This document shows, piece after piece, positions 40,031 to 50,451 of a stretch of DNA of 64,000 nt. Made by a program: the position numbers and the translations under genes. Numbering within the stretch: the first letter of the stretch is position 1; the number at the start of each line of letters is the position of its first letter. The stretch spans positions 7,261-71,260 of the forward strand of contig DASVDG010000042.1 of the NCBI GenBank assembly GCA_036381255.1. The letters are read 5' to 3'. Origin of the DNA: CALBZE01 sp036381255. Its GTDB lineage: Bacteria; Gemmatimonadota; Gemmatimonadetes; Longimicrobiales; RSA9. Below the pieces are notes generated by a model, which worked only from the letters and a program-made list of their open reading frames with translations, was not told the origin of the DNA and did not search any database.

Positions 40031-40633
40031 TCAGTTGACCGCCACGACGGCGCCGCACGCCACCGGCAGCGAGGCGACGTAGCCGTCGCCGACGAACGCG
40101 CCGTGCAGCACGACGGTCTTCGCGGTCAGGTCCGCCGGTTCGAACGGCACGGTGGCCAGGTCGAACGATCGCGTGTAGTGGATCGCACCGCCCGCGTTCG
40201 CCGGCGTCGGGTATGCCTGGAGGTCGACCTGGACCGGCCCGAACGCCGCCGAGCCCTCGCCGATGGTAATGATGCCGTCGCCATCCGTGTCCTGCGCGGC
40301 CGTCGGGCAAGACGAGGCCGTGTCGGTGAAACCGTGGATGTGCTGCGGGTGCAGTCGGCCCGCCACGTGACCGACGGCGTTCAGCCGGACCACCAGCTCG
40401 CCGCCCTTCACCAGGAGCGTCACGTCGCCGGTGACGCCGGAGTCGTTCAGCGGCTCGAGCGCGACGCGATACACCGCGACCGCCGGCGAGTTGTCGCCGC
40501 GGGCGGCCGGGTCGTCGCCGCGGGCGTACGACGGGGCCGGCGCGCCCTCCTCGTGGCCCGTCGGTACGTCATTGCATGCGGCGAGCGTGGCGATGGCGAG
40601 GGCCGGCAAGACACGGAGCAACCGGGTGGCCAT
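40031..40633 (-). CDS. Lipoprotein with a CHRD/SOD-like beta domain
   Basis: 200 residues with AAGGAGG before the ATG. A lipobox (IATLAACN) sits near residue 20. The mature domain has LHPQHIHGFTDTASSCPTAAQ, DTDGDGIITIGEGSAAFGPVQVDL and VVLHGAFVGDGYVASLPVACG. An HxH pair, a Cys pair and a VVLHG strand give a pattern shared by CHRD domains and Cu/Zn superoxide dismutase-like sandwiches; a calcium-like DTDGDG loop is inserted. Not all copper and zinc ligands of a true SOD are evident, so enzymatic activity is doubtful. It ends 132 bases before the sigma54 regulator on the same strand. Confidence 0.72.
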   Translation of the reverse strand: MATRLLRVLPALAIATLAACNDVPTGHEEGAPAPSYARGDDPAARGDNSPAVAVYRVALEPLNDSGVTGDVTLLVKGGELVVRLNAVGHVAGRLHPQHIHGFTDTASSCPTAAQDTDGDGIITIGEGSAAFGPVQVDLQAYPTPANAGGAIHYTRSFDLATVPFEPADLTAKTVVLHGAFVGDGYVASLPVACGAVVAVN

Positions 40634-40955
40634 AGGGCCTCCTTTGAGGAGATGGGAACCTCAGGGGTGAGCGATTGTGGAATCCGCGACGCCTGGCCCG
40701 GGTTCCGCGGGCACGGACCCGCTCGGCGCCGCGGCGAGTCGGCCGACCGCCGCGTCGTGGTCGAAGAGCAGCGGCGGGGCCGCCACGCTGCCGCTCCATG
40801 CGGCGCAAGGAAGCGGGGATGGGCCCGTGCGGCCGCGAGGGACGCACGGGTCAGCACCCCCTGAGAGACACATGTTCACGGCATCGAGATCGCCGTGCGC
40901 CGCGGCGCGGTGCGCGGGGTGATGCCGTCTTCGCCGTTTCGGCTCGATCCCGATC
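40634..40955. other. Intergenic region
   Basis: 322 bases between two leftward genes. It presumably holds the promoter of the lipoprotein gene, but I could not identify clear boxes. I see no gene or strong repeat. Confidence 0.4.
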
Positions 40956-41432
40956 TCAACTCGACCGCGCCTGCGCGAACGCCCCCGGCTGGTAGTCGCC
41001 CACGGCGGGTCGGAAGGCGACCGACAAACGGTTCCAGCCGTTGATGGCGACGACGGCCATCGTCAGGTCGACCAGCTCCTTCTCGGAGAAGTGCTTGCGC
41101 GCCTCGTCGTAGACTTCATCGGGGACGCCGTGCTCGCTCACGAGCGTGACCGTCTCGGTCCACGCCAACGCCGCCCGCTCGCGTTCCGTGAAGAACGGGG
41201 CCTCGCGCCAGACCGACACGGCGTACAGGCGCTGTTCGGTCTCTCCCGCGGCACGGGCATCCTTGGTATGCATGTCCACGCAGTATGCGCAGCCGTTGAT
41301 CTGCGATGCACGCAGCTTGACCAGCTCGAGCAGGGAGTGCTCCAGGCCGCTCTCCCGCACGTAGCGTTCGAGCCCGTACATCGCGCGGATCGCGTCCGGC
41401 GCGATTTCGCGGTGGTTGATCCGTGTCGTCAT
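40956..41432 (-). CDS. AhpD-like carboxymuconolactone decarboxylase-family protein
   Basis: 158 residues from the ATG at 41432 (AAGGAG upstream). The signature ASQINGCAYCVDMHTKDAR contains the CxxCxxxH peroxidase-type redox motif of the AhpD/CMD family. The following WREAPFFTERERAALAWTETVTL and the C-terminal KELVDLTMAVVAINGWNRLS are typical of the alkylhydroperoxidase-like subgroup that includes many oxidative-stress proteins. Thiol peroxidase activity is likely. It appears to be a single-gene unit. The frame extends far upstream, but that region lacks coding character. Confidence 0.93.
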   Translation of the reverse strand: MTTRINHREIAPDAIRAMYGLERYVRESGLEHSLLELVKLRASQINGCAYCVDMHTKDARAAGETEQRLYAVSVWREAPFFTERERAALAWTETVTLVSEHGVPDEVYDEARKHFSEKELVDLTMAVVAINGWNRLSVAFRPAVGDYQPGAFAQARSS

Positions 41433-41618
41433 GGTATTCGCTCCTTGCGTAGCGTCCCACGTATGGAGGCAGCGGCGTCGTGATTCGCCCCGACCTCCGT
41501 GATGCGCCGTAAAGCCACCGATGGCCCTGGCGCCGACAATGGAGACGGTACCGGCGCCGGCCGTGTGACAGCTCTCACGGCGCGACGCCGCCACGGACCC
41601 CGTTCCGCGCACGATGCG

Positions 41619-41662
41619 GCCGGCCCCGCCGCGGACGCCTCGGCGTCCGCGGCGGGGCCGGC
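41619..41662 (-). terminator. Strong hairpin terminator after the symporter gene
   Basis: Perfect 21-bp arms with a 2-base loop begin about 20 bases downstream of the symporter stop (41683). This is one of the longest perfect stems in the window. Confidence 0.75.
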
Positions 41663-41682
41663 TTCGCACCCTGACAATTCCG

Positions 41683-43085
<1,403 letters not shown>

Positions 43086-43089
<4 letters not shown>

Positions 43090-44663
43090 GCCTGACCCGA
43101 CTCCCCGGCGGCACCGCCCGCGACCGCGGCGCCACGCCGCAGCAGGCTGTGCTTCCGACCGTAAGTGAAGTAGATCGCCAGCCCGATGACCAGCCAGATC
43201 ACGAGGCGCAGCCACGTGTCACCCGGCAGACCGATCATCATCGCGAGGCAGACGAGGACGCCCATGATCGGCACGAACGGGACGAACGGCGCACGGAACG
43301 GCCGCTCCCGCTCCGGCTCCTTGATGCGCAGGTACAGCACGCCCGAGCAGACGATCACGAACGCCAGCAGCGTCCCGATCGAGACCAGCTCGCCGAGCAG
43401 GTTGATCGGCAGCGCGCCGGCGAGGACGACGCACACGGCGCCGGTCAGGATCGTACCGACGTGGGGCGTGCGGAAGCGTGGATGCAGCCGGCCGAACACC
43501 TGGGGGAGCAGCCCGTCCCTCGACATCGTGAAGAAGATGCGCGGCTGCGCCATGAGCATGACGAGCATGACCGACGTGAGCCCCGCGATCGCGCCGATCT
43601 TCACCGCGCTGCTCAGGATCGAATAGCCGGTCGCCTCGATCCCGACGGCGATCGGCTCGGCCACGTTGAGCCGGGAGTAGTGCACCAGCGCGGTCAGGAT
43701 CCCCGAGACCAGGATGTAGAGTAGGGTGCACACCACGAGCGATCCCAGGATCCCCGTCGGCATGTCACGCTGCGGGTCCCGCGCCTCCTGCGCGACCGTC
43801 GACACCGCGTCGAAGCCAATGTAGGCGAAGAAGATCACGCCCGCCGCCCGGAGCACGCCGCTCCAGCCGAAGTGTCCGAACCCGCCCTCGTTCGGCGGGA
43901 TGAACGGCGACCAGTTCTGCTGCGCCAGCTCCGGGTTGCGGAACAGGAAGTACCCGCCCGCCAGGATGAACGCCATGATCACCGAGAGCTTGATGAAGAC
44001 GATCAGGTTGTTGAAGCGCGCGGACTCCTTGATGCCGAGGACGAGGAGCACGGAGATCAGCCCCACCGCGACCGCGGCGACGAGGTTGAACACGCCGGTC
44101 GCGTGGGGCAGCGAAGCGATGTCGATCCCCTGCGCGACGAGCGACGACCGGAGCTGCTCCGTGATCGGGACCCAGCTCTCGGCGCCCGGGAGCTGCACCA
44201 TCTTTGTCCCGGTCGCCATCGTCCACTCGGGTGGGATCACGATCCCCAGGTCGCGCAGGAACGAGACCACGTACCCGGACCAACCGACGGCCACGGTCGA
44301 CGCGGCGAACAGGTACTCCAGGATCAGGTCCCAGCCGATGATCCACGCGATCAGCTCGCCGAGCGTGGCGTAGCCGTACGTGTAGGCGGACCCCGCGATC
44401 GGGATCATGGACGCGAACTCCGCGTAGCAGAGCCCCGCGAAGGCGCACCCGATCCCCGCCAGGATGAAGGAGAGGATCAGCGCCGGCCCCGCGAACTGCG
44501 CCGCGGCCGTCCCCGTCAGCACGAAGATGCCGGTCCCGATGATGGCGCCGATCCCGATCGCCACGAGGTTGAACGGCCCGAGTGCGCGGGCGAGGGAGTG
44601 CTCCCCCTCGGCGAACGCCTCCGCGCGCAGGTCGTCGATCGATTTGCGTGCAAACAAGCTCAT
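43086..44663 (-). CDS. APC-superfamily amino acid permease (CAT-like)
   Basis: 525 residues with about 12 to 14 membrane helices. The first helix has the family motif AIGIGAIIGTGIFVLTG near residue 40; FFAYIGFDAVSTVAQEARDPQRDMP around 270-300 is the conserved cytoplasmic segment after helix 6; and AQPRIFFTMSRDGLLPQVFGRLHPRFRTP is typical of cationic amino-acid transporters. The N-terminal SIDDLRAEAFAEGEHSLARALGP also fits CAT/YfnA-type permeases. GGGGAG lies before the ATG, and a stable hairpin stands just upstream in the leader (44684-44710). It is the first gene of the operon with the DAACS symporter. Confidence 0.93.
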
Positions 44664-44683
44664 GTGATGTCTCCCCTCGGAGT

Positions 44684-44710
44684 GGCGGCCACCGGTCGCG
44701 GGTGGCCGCC
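44684..44710 (-). promoter_or_regulatory. Leader hairpin of the permease operon
   Basis: A perfect 10-bp stem (GGCGGCCACC and GGTGGCCGCC, 7-base loop) ends a few bases before the GGGGAG ribosome site of the permease. It could modulate translation or transcript entry; no further element such as a T-run is seen. Confidence 0.35.
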
Positions 44711-44813
44711 GGATCCGGTTACGAACGTGCGCCGGCCGCTGCCGACGCGCACGGCATCCGCTCGCGCCGAAGCGGATCGGCGTCCGTGCAGGGCTAAGTT
44801 GGCGTCGGAGCGG

Positions 44814-45257
44814 TCACGCGTCGAACGGAGGCGGTACGGCGGTACTTCGTGAGGAGTCGGAGCCGGCGCGGGCGCGGGCGAGCGCCGCGGCGAAATCCAG
44901 GTGGGAGCGCGCGACGCCTCGGGCCCGACTCGCCGCCGGCGAGTCCGATCGCGCCGCGTCCAATCCGGCGAGCCGGGCGCGGGCGCCGCGCGGCCCGGAC
45001 CGGGGCCACGCATCGCCCGACCGGTCCCGTCCGGGCTCGAGCGTCGGCGCCGTCTGCGAGAGCAGCGCCATCGCGGGATCGAAACGGGCTTCTGCGAGCG
45101 AGACGGCCGCCGCATCCGCGACGGCCCCGTGATCCGCGGCAGCGCGCGGCGCCGCACCCCCCACGGCCGTGGGTGACGCGCCGGCGGCGCCGGCGATCGC
45201 CAGCACGAAGGCAAGTGTCACGCCGAGAGGACGCAATGGCGAAAGCGGCAACGGCAC
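44814..45257 (-). CDS. Small Ala-rich secreted protein of unknown function
   Basis: 147 residues from a GTG at 45257. The N-terminus is a convincing signal peptide (LGVTLAFVLAIAGAAGASP). The mature part is Ala, Arg, Asp and Ser-rich with helical segments (AAAVSLAEARFDPAMALLSQ, ARSHLDFAAALARARAGSD). No family is recognised. The ribosome site is weak, but a consensus-like promoter stands 60 bases upstream, which supports expression. Coding quality by inspection is moderate. Confidence 0.55.
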   Translation of the reverse strand: MPLPLSPLRPLGVTLAFVLAIAGAAGASPTAVGGAAPRAAADHGAVADAAAVSLAEARFDPAMALLSQTAPTLEPGRDRSGDAWPRSGPRGARARLAGLDAARSDSPAASRARGVARSHLDFAAALARARAGSDSSRSTAVPPPFDA

Positions 45258-45322
45258 ACCCGGATGCGGGGGCGGGACGGCGCCCCGGGATTGGATACGT
45301 TCGATGTACGGTGATTCATCGC

Positions 45323-45352
45323 ACGCTAACGGGCCGGGTGGCGGATTGTCAA
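45323..45352 (-). promoter_or_regulatory. Consensus-like promoter
   Basis: On the minus strand TTGACA (45347-45352), an 18-base spacer and TAGCGT (45323-45328). The predicted start near 45316 gives a leader of about 60 bases for the small secreted protein gene. Confidence 0.6.
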
Positions 45353-45398
45353 GTCCGGAGCCGGGATTCCGCGTCCGCGATGCCGTCGCGCCGGTCGG

Positions 45399-46553
45399 CT
45401 ACCGGTGCGCTTCGACCGAATCGGACGCCTGCACGGTGACCATCGCGCCCTCGCGGACGGCCCCGATGACGACGTCCTTGCCGATGGCATCGCCGTTGCC
45501 GTCGAAGCGGATCGTGCCGGTCACGCCCTCGAAGGCGGGGGAGGCGGTGCCGATGCCCGCGACGTAGTCGCGGATGGCGCGGCGGTCGATGCCGACCTCG
45601 CGGATCGCGCGGGCGATGATCATGACGGCGTCGTAGGCGTGGGCGGAGCCATCGCGCGGCGCCGCGTCGAACCGCTCGACGTAGCGTCGGACGAACTCGC
45701 GCGCGGCCTCGGTCGGGCGATCGGAGAGGAAGCCCGCGGCGACGTAGACGCCCTCGGCCGCCGACCCCGCCTGCACGATCCCCATGAGGCCGTCGGTGCC
45801 CAGGACGTCGCCCCGGTAGCCGAGGCTGCGGGCGGTGCGGAGGATGTCGATGACCTCGTCGCCTACGCCGACGATGACGAGCGCGTCCATCCCGCGGCGG
45901 ATCGCGCGTTCGAGGTACGGCTCGAGCGGGACCCCGGACTCGAGCAGCGCGGGCAGGTAGGGGTCGAGGCCGACGATCGTGCCGCCCAGCTCCTCGAACG
46001 CGGGGGCAAACGCACCGACGACGCCGCGGCCGTAGGCGTCGTTCACGTACAGGATCTCCGCCCGCCGCAGGCCGAGGTGTTCGTGCGCCCAATCGGCGAG
46101 GGCGTCGGCCTGCTGGAGGTCGCTCGGGCAGACGCGGAACACCCAGTCCGACCATCCGGTCAGCTGGGGACTGGTCGCGCCCGGCGAGATCGAGAGCAGC
46201 CCGTTGGCGGGATCGCCGTAGACGTCCGCCGCGGCGAGGGTCGTCCCGGAGGTGAGCGGTCCGACCACGGCGACGACGTCGCTCTCGTCGCGCAGCGCGG
46301 CCGCGACCTCGATCGCCCGCTGCGGGTCCATGCCGTCGTCGCGCACGTCGAGCTCGAGGAGACGGCCGCGGATCCCGCCGTCGGCGTTCACGTCTTCGAC
46401 GGCCAGCATCGCGCCCTGGAGCATCGCGCGCCCCACCGTTTCGCCGACCGGTCCCGCGAGGCCTATGCGGATCACGTCGTCCGGGGTCGTGTCCGCGGCA
46501 CAGCCGCCGACGACGAGCCCGCAGGCGACGAGGGTTCCCAACGCCTTGATCAT
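45399..46553 (-). CDS. ABC-type branched-chain amino-acid-binding lipoprotein
   Basis: 384 residues. A lipobox (GLVVGGCAAD) is followed by a type I periplasmic-binding fold: IRIGLAGPVGETVGRAMLQGAMLAVEDVNADGGI, VAVVGPLTSGTTLAAADVYG, GLLSISPGATSPQLTGWSDWVFRVCPSD, then ILYVNDAYGRGVVGAFAPAFEELGG and a C-terminal GVTGTIRFDGNGDAIGKDVVIGAV. This is the Leu/Ile/Val-binding (LivJ/Peripla_BP_6) family. No permease or ATPase genes are next to it, so it either works with a distant transporter or acts as a sensor domain. The following genes on the same strand are a small secreted protein and amino-acid transporters. GGAAG lies near the ATG. Confidence 0.93.
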   Translation of the reverse strand: MIKALGTLVACGLVVGGCAADTTPDDVIRIGLAGPVGETVGRAMLQGAMLAVEDVNADGGIRGRLLELDVRDDGMDPQRAIEVAAALRDESDVVAVVGPLTSGTTLAAADVYGDPANGLLSISPGATSPQLTGWSDWVFRVCPSDLQQADALADWAHEHLGLRRAEILYVNDAYGRGVVGAFAPAFEELGGTIVGLDPYLPALLESGVPLEPYLERAIRRGMDALVIVGVGDEVIDILRTARSLGYRGDVLGTDGLMGIVQAGSAAEGVYVAAGFLSDRPTEAAREFVRRYVERFDAAPRDGSAHAYDAVMIIARAIREVGIDRRAIRDYVAGIGTASPAFEGVTGTIRFDGNGDAIGKDVVIGAVREGAMVTVQASDSVEAHR

Positions 46554-46595
46554 TGATACTTCCGTATCCGAGGTCGAGTCCGGGGAGGGGCGTGC

Positions 46596-46624
46596 AACCT
46601 ATCGGCAGCCGGCGGACAATACAA
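46596..46624 (-). promoter_or_regulatory. Candidate promoter of the binding-protein gene
   Basis: On the minus strand TTGTAT (46619-46624), a 17-base spacer and TAGGTT (46596-46601), with a leader of about 35 bases to the ATG at 46553. Confidence 0.45.
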
Positions 46625-46668
46625 GGGACCGTCGCGGCCGCGTGCCGTCCGTGATCCTTCGCGGCGGC

Positions 46669-47439
46669 TCAGAGCGAGAGCCGCGACAGCCGGTCGCGGT
46701 AGCGGCGGCTGAGGGTGAGCTCGGTCCCGTCCCGGAGCACCACGAGCTGGTCGCCGTGCGACCAGGGGTGGATCTCCCGAACCCGGTCCGCGTTGACGAT
46801 GTGCGAGCGGTGGATGCGGATGAAGCGGGCGGGATCGAGCCGCGCCTCGAGCGCCGCGAGCGTGCCGCGCAGAAGGTGGGATGCCGCGCCGACGTGCAGG
46901 CGCACGTAGTTGCGCTCCGCCTCGATCCAGTCGATGCGGTCCACGTCGAGCAGCACGGACCTCGCGCCGTCGGGGACGAGCAGCCGCTCGAGGTAAGCCG
47001 GCCGGGCGCGCACCTGCTCGAGCACCTCGCGGAGCCGGCGGTCGAGGCCGTCGTCCGCGCCGTCTCGCCGGGCGCGGACCCGCGCCTTCGCGCGGCCGAG
47101 CGCGCGCTGGAACCGGTCCGGTCCGACCGGCTTGAGCAGGTAGTCGACCGCGTGTACCTCGAACGCGCGGACGGCGTACTCGTCGTATGCGGTCACGAAG
47201 ACGACGTCCGGCACGGCCCCGGCGCCGAGCGCGTCGAGGACTCCGAAACCGTCCAGCCCGGGCATCTGCACGTCCAGGAAGACGAGATCGGGCGCGAGCG
47301 CCGCGACGGCTTCGACCGCCTCCACCCCGCTCCCCGCCTCGCCCACGACCTCGATCTCCGGGTCGGCCGCGAGGAAGCGGCGGACCTTGGCGCGCGCCGG
47401 CGGCTCGTCGTCGACGATCAGGACGCGGATCCGATCCAT
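46669..47439 (-). CDS. LytTR-family response regulator
   Basis: 256 residues. The receiver (about 1-120) has VLIVDDEPPARAKVRRFL, phospho-Asp in DLVFLDVQMPGLDGFG, FVTAYDEYAVRAFEVHAVDYLLKPV with the conserved Thr and Lys. The C-terminal LytTR DNA-binding domain (about 150-256) has IDWIEAERNYVRLHVG, RGTLAALEARLDPARFIRIHRSHIVNADRV and LVVLRDGTELTLSRRYRDRL. It overlaps the sensor kinase gene by 22 bases, and GGAGG lies within that overlap, giving coupled synthesis. Targets are unknown; such pairs in this phylum often control cell-surface or peptide-transport genes. Confidence 0.95.
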   Translation of the reverse strand: MDRIRVLIVDDEPPARAKVRRFLAADPEIEVVGEAGSGVEAVEAVAALAPDLVFLDVQMPGLDGFGVLDALGAGAVPDVVFVTAYDEYAVRAFEVHAVDYLLKPVGPDRFQRALGRAKARVRARRDGADDGLDRRLREVLEQVRARPAYLERLLVPDGARSVLLDVDRIDWIEAERNYVRLHVGAASHLLRGTLAALEARLDPARFIRIHRSHIVNADRVREIHPWSHGDQLVVLRDGTELTLSRRYRDRLSRLSL

Positions 47440-48641
47440 GGCGCCTCCATCGCGCCCGCGTGTACGGGCGCCAGGTGGTACGGGATCCGAATCGCCACGC
47501 GCAGGCCGCCGAGCGGGGAGCGATCGAGCGTCATGGCGTGGTCATCGCCGTAGAGCCCACGCAGCCGCTCGGCCGTGTTGTGGAGGCCCATGCCGCCGCC
47601 GGTCGAAGGCGCGAAGGCGGTGGCCGACCCGTCCCCGGGTGCCGCCATCCCGGGCCCGTTGTCGTCCACTTCGAAGACGACGGCATCGCCCTCCCGCCGC
47701 ACGCGCACCTCGATGCGCGCGGGCCGGGGCGGCGGCGGCGCGCCGTGGCGGATCGCGTTCTCGACCAGCGGCTGGAGCAGCAGCGTCGGGACGAGCGCGT
47801 CGCCGAGCGCGTCGTCGGCCGCAACGGCGACCCGGAGCCGGTCGCCGAAGCGGGCGCGCATGAGCTCCACGTAGAGGTCGAGCGACTCCAGCTCGTCGGC
47901 CAGCGTGACCTCGTGGCGGCGCGACGCGTGCAGCGCCCGGCGCAACAGGTCGGATAGGGCGGAGAGCATCCGGTCGGCCCGCGCCGCGTCCTCGTACATG
48001 ACCGACGAGATCGTGTTCAGCGCGTTGAACACGAAGTGCGGGTTGAGCTGCGCCTGGAGATTGTCGAGCTGCGCGCGCGCGAGGCGCGCCTCCAGGTCCG
48101 TGGTCCGCAGCTCCCGGTCGCGCGCCGCGCGATAGCGCTCGAAGAGCGCCGCGATCACGAAGACCAGCACGTAGCTCGACACGTCCTTCGGCAGCTCCAT
48201 CGCGTAGCGGACCGGGAGGATCCCGTAGTCGTAGTCGCCGAGGCCGACGAGCGGGAAGATCGCCTCGCGGCTCAGCCAGTTGGCCGTGGTGTGGAGGGCG
48301 GAAAACAGCACGACCCCGACGGCGTGGAAGCCGACGCGCGCCGACCACGGCCGCCCCGAGAGCCCGAGGCGCCAGGCGAGCAGCACCAGCGGCGCGAGGA
48401 ACAGTACACCGGCGTAATGGCCGGTCATTTCCTCGACGAGCGGGACGAGCCACGGCTGCGGATGGCCCCGCGCGACGTCGTCCAGGTGCCGGTACGCCAC
48501 GGCGAGCAACCCCATCGCGGTGGGGACCAACACGAGCAGCCCTGCGAGCTGTAGTCTCGCGACCGGGAACGCGGTGCGTCCTGCCGCCGCGGAGGGCGTC
48601 GCCTCGGGCGTCGCAGCGGGTCGAGCGGTCTCGATCATCAT
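47418..48641 (-). CDS. LytS-like sensor histidine kinase (His_kinase family)
   Basis: 407 residues from the double ATG at 48641/48638. Four membrane helices occupy about residues 25-165 (ARLQLAGLLVLVPTAMGLLAV, AGVLFLAPLVLLAWRLGL, FHAVGVVLFSALHTTANWL, SSYVLVFVIAALFERY). The phospho-acceptor motif is LQAQLNPHFVFNALNTISS near residue 195. The ATPase domain has LVPTLLLQPLVENAIRHG (N box) and VFEVDDNGPGMA (G box) and ends with GGMGLHNTAERLRGLYG. This is the LytS/YehU type with an unusual H-box, always partnered with LytTR regulators. The signal sensed by the membrane part is unknown. Confidence 0.94.
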   Translation of the reverse strand: MMIETARPAATPEATPSAAAGRTAFPVARLQLAGLLVLVPTAMGLLAVAYRHLDDVARGHPQPWLVPLVEEMTGHYAGVLFLAPLVLLAWRLGLSGRPWSARVGFHAVGVVLFSALHTTANWLSREAIFPLVGLGDYDYGILPVRYAMELPKDVSSYVLVFVIAALFERYRAARDRELRTTDLEARLARAQLDNLQAQLNPHFVFNALNTISSVMYEDAARADRMLSALSDLLRRALHASRRHEVTLADELESLDLYVELMRARFGDRLRVAVAADDALGDALVPTLLLQPLVENAIRHGAPPPPRPARIEVRVRREGDAVVFEVDDNGPGMAAPGDGSATAFAPSTGGGMGLHNTAERLRGLYGDDHAMTLDRSPLGGLRVAIRIPYHLAPVHAGAMEAPWIGSAS

Positions 48642-48843
48642 GCGCCGGATCGTGGGGCGTGAACGGTCGTGCAATCTCGGGCCGGCCGGGCATCGCGGCA
48701 ACGCCGCTGCGCGGCGCTTACCCGACGCCGCGGGGCGCGTGCGGCGCACGCCGCAGCGGTGCCGCCGCATCCCCGTACCCCGCACGACGCCCGCGGTGCG
48801 AACGGGCGCGGCGCGCGCTGCCCGGGGCGGCTCGCCGCGCGCC

Positions 48844-50103
48844 TCACGCCGAGGCCGGTGCGCGCCCGGATCCGGCCACGGCCGGGGTCGGCGCGGGCGC
48901 CGGTCCGCGCCCGGACGGAGCCGCCGTGCCGCTCCCCGGCCGCTGCGGCTTCATGCCAAAAAGGAAGCGCGCCGCCGGGAACGGCCGCACCAGCAGGTGG
49001 TAGACCGCCCAGCTCACGGCGAGCGAGACCGTGCTCACGAACAGGTACTTCGCCAGGATGCCCTCCTCGACCTGCACGACGTAGTAGCCGATCACGACGA
49101 TCACGGTCTGGTGCAGGATGTAGAACGGGTAAATCCCCTCGTTGGCGTAGTCCAGCACGCGGGACGGCCGGTTCAGGTAGCGCCGGCCGTACCCCAGGAG
49201 CGCGAGCACCCAGCACCACGCGTTGAACGCCTGGAGCAGGTGATAGAGGGTGTTCGACACCGAGTACGTGAATTCCGGCGTCGCGCCGTTCCAGCGGATC
49301 GCATCGATCGCGACGATCGCCAGGAACGCCAGCGTGAGCGACGTGCGACGCCGCGCCTCGATCTCCGCCCACACGCCCTCCGCCACCGCCAGCACGTAGC
49401 CGTAGACGAAGAAGAGGAAGTAGTAGAGCATGGACGCCCAGTCATCCACGATGTTCTGCGGCCCCGGAAACCTCACGATCAGCGCGGCCAGCACGGCGCC
49501 GGGCGGGATCGCGAGCGCGTAGAGCCCCGGGCCGCGCACCGCCTGCGCGACCCGCGCCGCCCATCGCCGCCCCGCATCGCTCCGCAGGTAGAGGAACAAC
49601 GGCAGCGCGGCCAGCGAGTAGCAGAACAGGTAGAAGACGAACCAGAGGTGGTGCCAGCTGAAAGCGCCCTCCGGGTACGGCGCGAACCCGAAGACCTCCG
49701 GATAGAAGTCGAGGTAGGATCCGTAGGCCGCGCCGTTGGCGATCCGCTCGAAGTAGATCTGCGGCGGCACGATCACGAACATGCCGAAGACGACGGGCAC
49801 CAGAAGACGGCGCATCCGTTCGCCGACGTACTCGCCGGCGGTTCGCCGCCTCAGCGCGAAGCTCGTCCCGATCCCCGAGATCAGGAACAGCAGCGCCATG
49901 CGCCAGCGCGACAGGAAGTAGTTGAGCTCCAGCACCAGCGCACTCGTCTCCGCGTTCTTGATGTGCCACCCCCACTCCGCCGCGAAGATCATCCCCGTGT
50001 GGTAGTAGAGCAGCAGCAGGATCGCGATCACCCGCAACCAGTCCAGGTCGTGGCGCCGGACCGGCGCCGCAGGCCGCGGGTTCATGGAGATTCCGGGATT
50101 CAT
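48844..50103 (-). CDS. Membrane acyltransferase (Acyl_transf_3 family)
   Basis: 419 residues with about ten membrane helices. The N-terminal RRHDLDWLRVIAILLLLYYHTGMIF has the catalytic-type His in the first helix, as in OafA/OpgC/NolL-like acyltransferases. LSRWRMALLFLISGIGTSFALRRRT, RRLLVPVVFGMFVIVPPQIYFER and the late YANEGIYPFYILHQTVIVVIGYYVVQ are all family blocks. The C-terminus is a Pro/Gly/Ala-rich cytoplasmic tail. Such proteins transfer acetyl or succinyl groups to surface polysaccharides or glucans. The GGAG ribosome site lies at the edge of a long leader stem (50110-50172) that may mask it. Confidence 0.92.
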   Translation of the reverse strand: MNPGISMNPRPAAPVRRHDLDWLRVIAILLLLYYHTGMIFAAEWGWHIKNAETSALVLELNYFLSRWRMALLFLISGIGTSFALRRRTAGEYVGERMRRLLVPVVFGMFVIVPPQIYFERIANGAAYGSYLDFYPEVFGFAPYPEGAFSWHHLWFVFYLFCYSLAALPLFLYLRSDAGRRWAARVAQAVRGPGLYALAIPPGAVLAALIVRFPGPQNIVDDWASMLYYFLFFVYGYVLAVAEGVWAEIEARRRTSLTLAFLAIVAIDAIRWNGATPEFTYSVSNTLYHLLQAFNAWCWVLALLGYGRRYLNRPSRVLDYANEGIYPFYILHQTVIVVIGYYVVQVEEGILAKYLFVSTVSLAVSWAVYHLLVRPFPAARFLFGMKPQRPGSGTAAPSGRGPAPAPTPAVAGSGRAPASA

Positions 50104-50451
50104 GGTCCGCTCCGCGCGAGATCGTTGCCGACCGGCCCGGAATGGGCCGGACGCACGGAATCTCGCGCGGAGCCCTCATGCGCGGGAACGTCCGCGGTGC
50201 GGGCGGAGCACCGACGGGACGCACGGGACGAGGCCGGGACGGGCGGGACGCGTGGTGGATGTCGAAGGCCGCGCATCCCTGCGCCGCTGCCGGGCCGCAC
50301 CTCGACCGCCCCGCGGCACGCCGTCGAGGAGCCGCCCGGCGACATCGATACGGTCGCGCTGGCGGGAGCGCGGGTCCACCGACGTGGCACCGGGCTTGCC
50401 GCGATCGGCGGGCTCGCGAGCGCCGAGAGAGCACGCGGCCATCGGACGACA
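50104..50451. other. Divergent intergenic region, acyltransferase / Moco enzyme
   Basis: 348 bases containing the nested inverted repeats at 50110-50172 and the upstream region of the rightward oxidoreductase. I could not place promoter boxes with confidence and see no gene. Confidence 0.5.
50110..50172 (-). promoter_or_regulatory. Nested leader hairpins of the acyltransferase gene
   Basis: Perfect 13-bp outer arms (CTCCGCGCGAGAT at 50110-50122 and its complement at 50160-50172) enclose an inner 7-bp stem (CCGGCCC/GGGCCGG, 50132-50150). On the minus-strand transcript the last bases of the outer stem, GCGGAG, are the ribosome site six bases before the ATG at 50103. The fold would hide the site; it may be a translational switch or, as DNA, a long operator palindrome. 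Confidence 0.5.
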
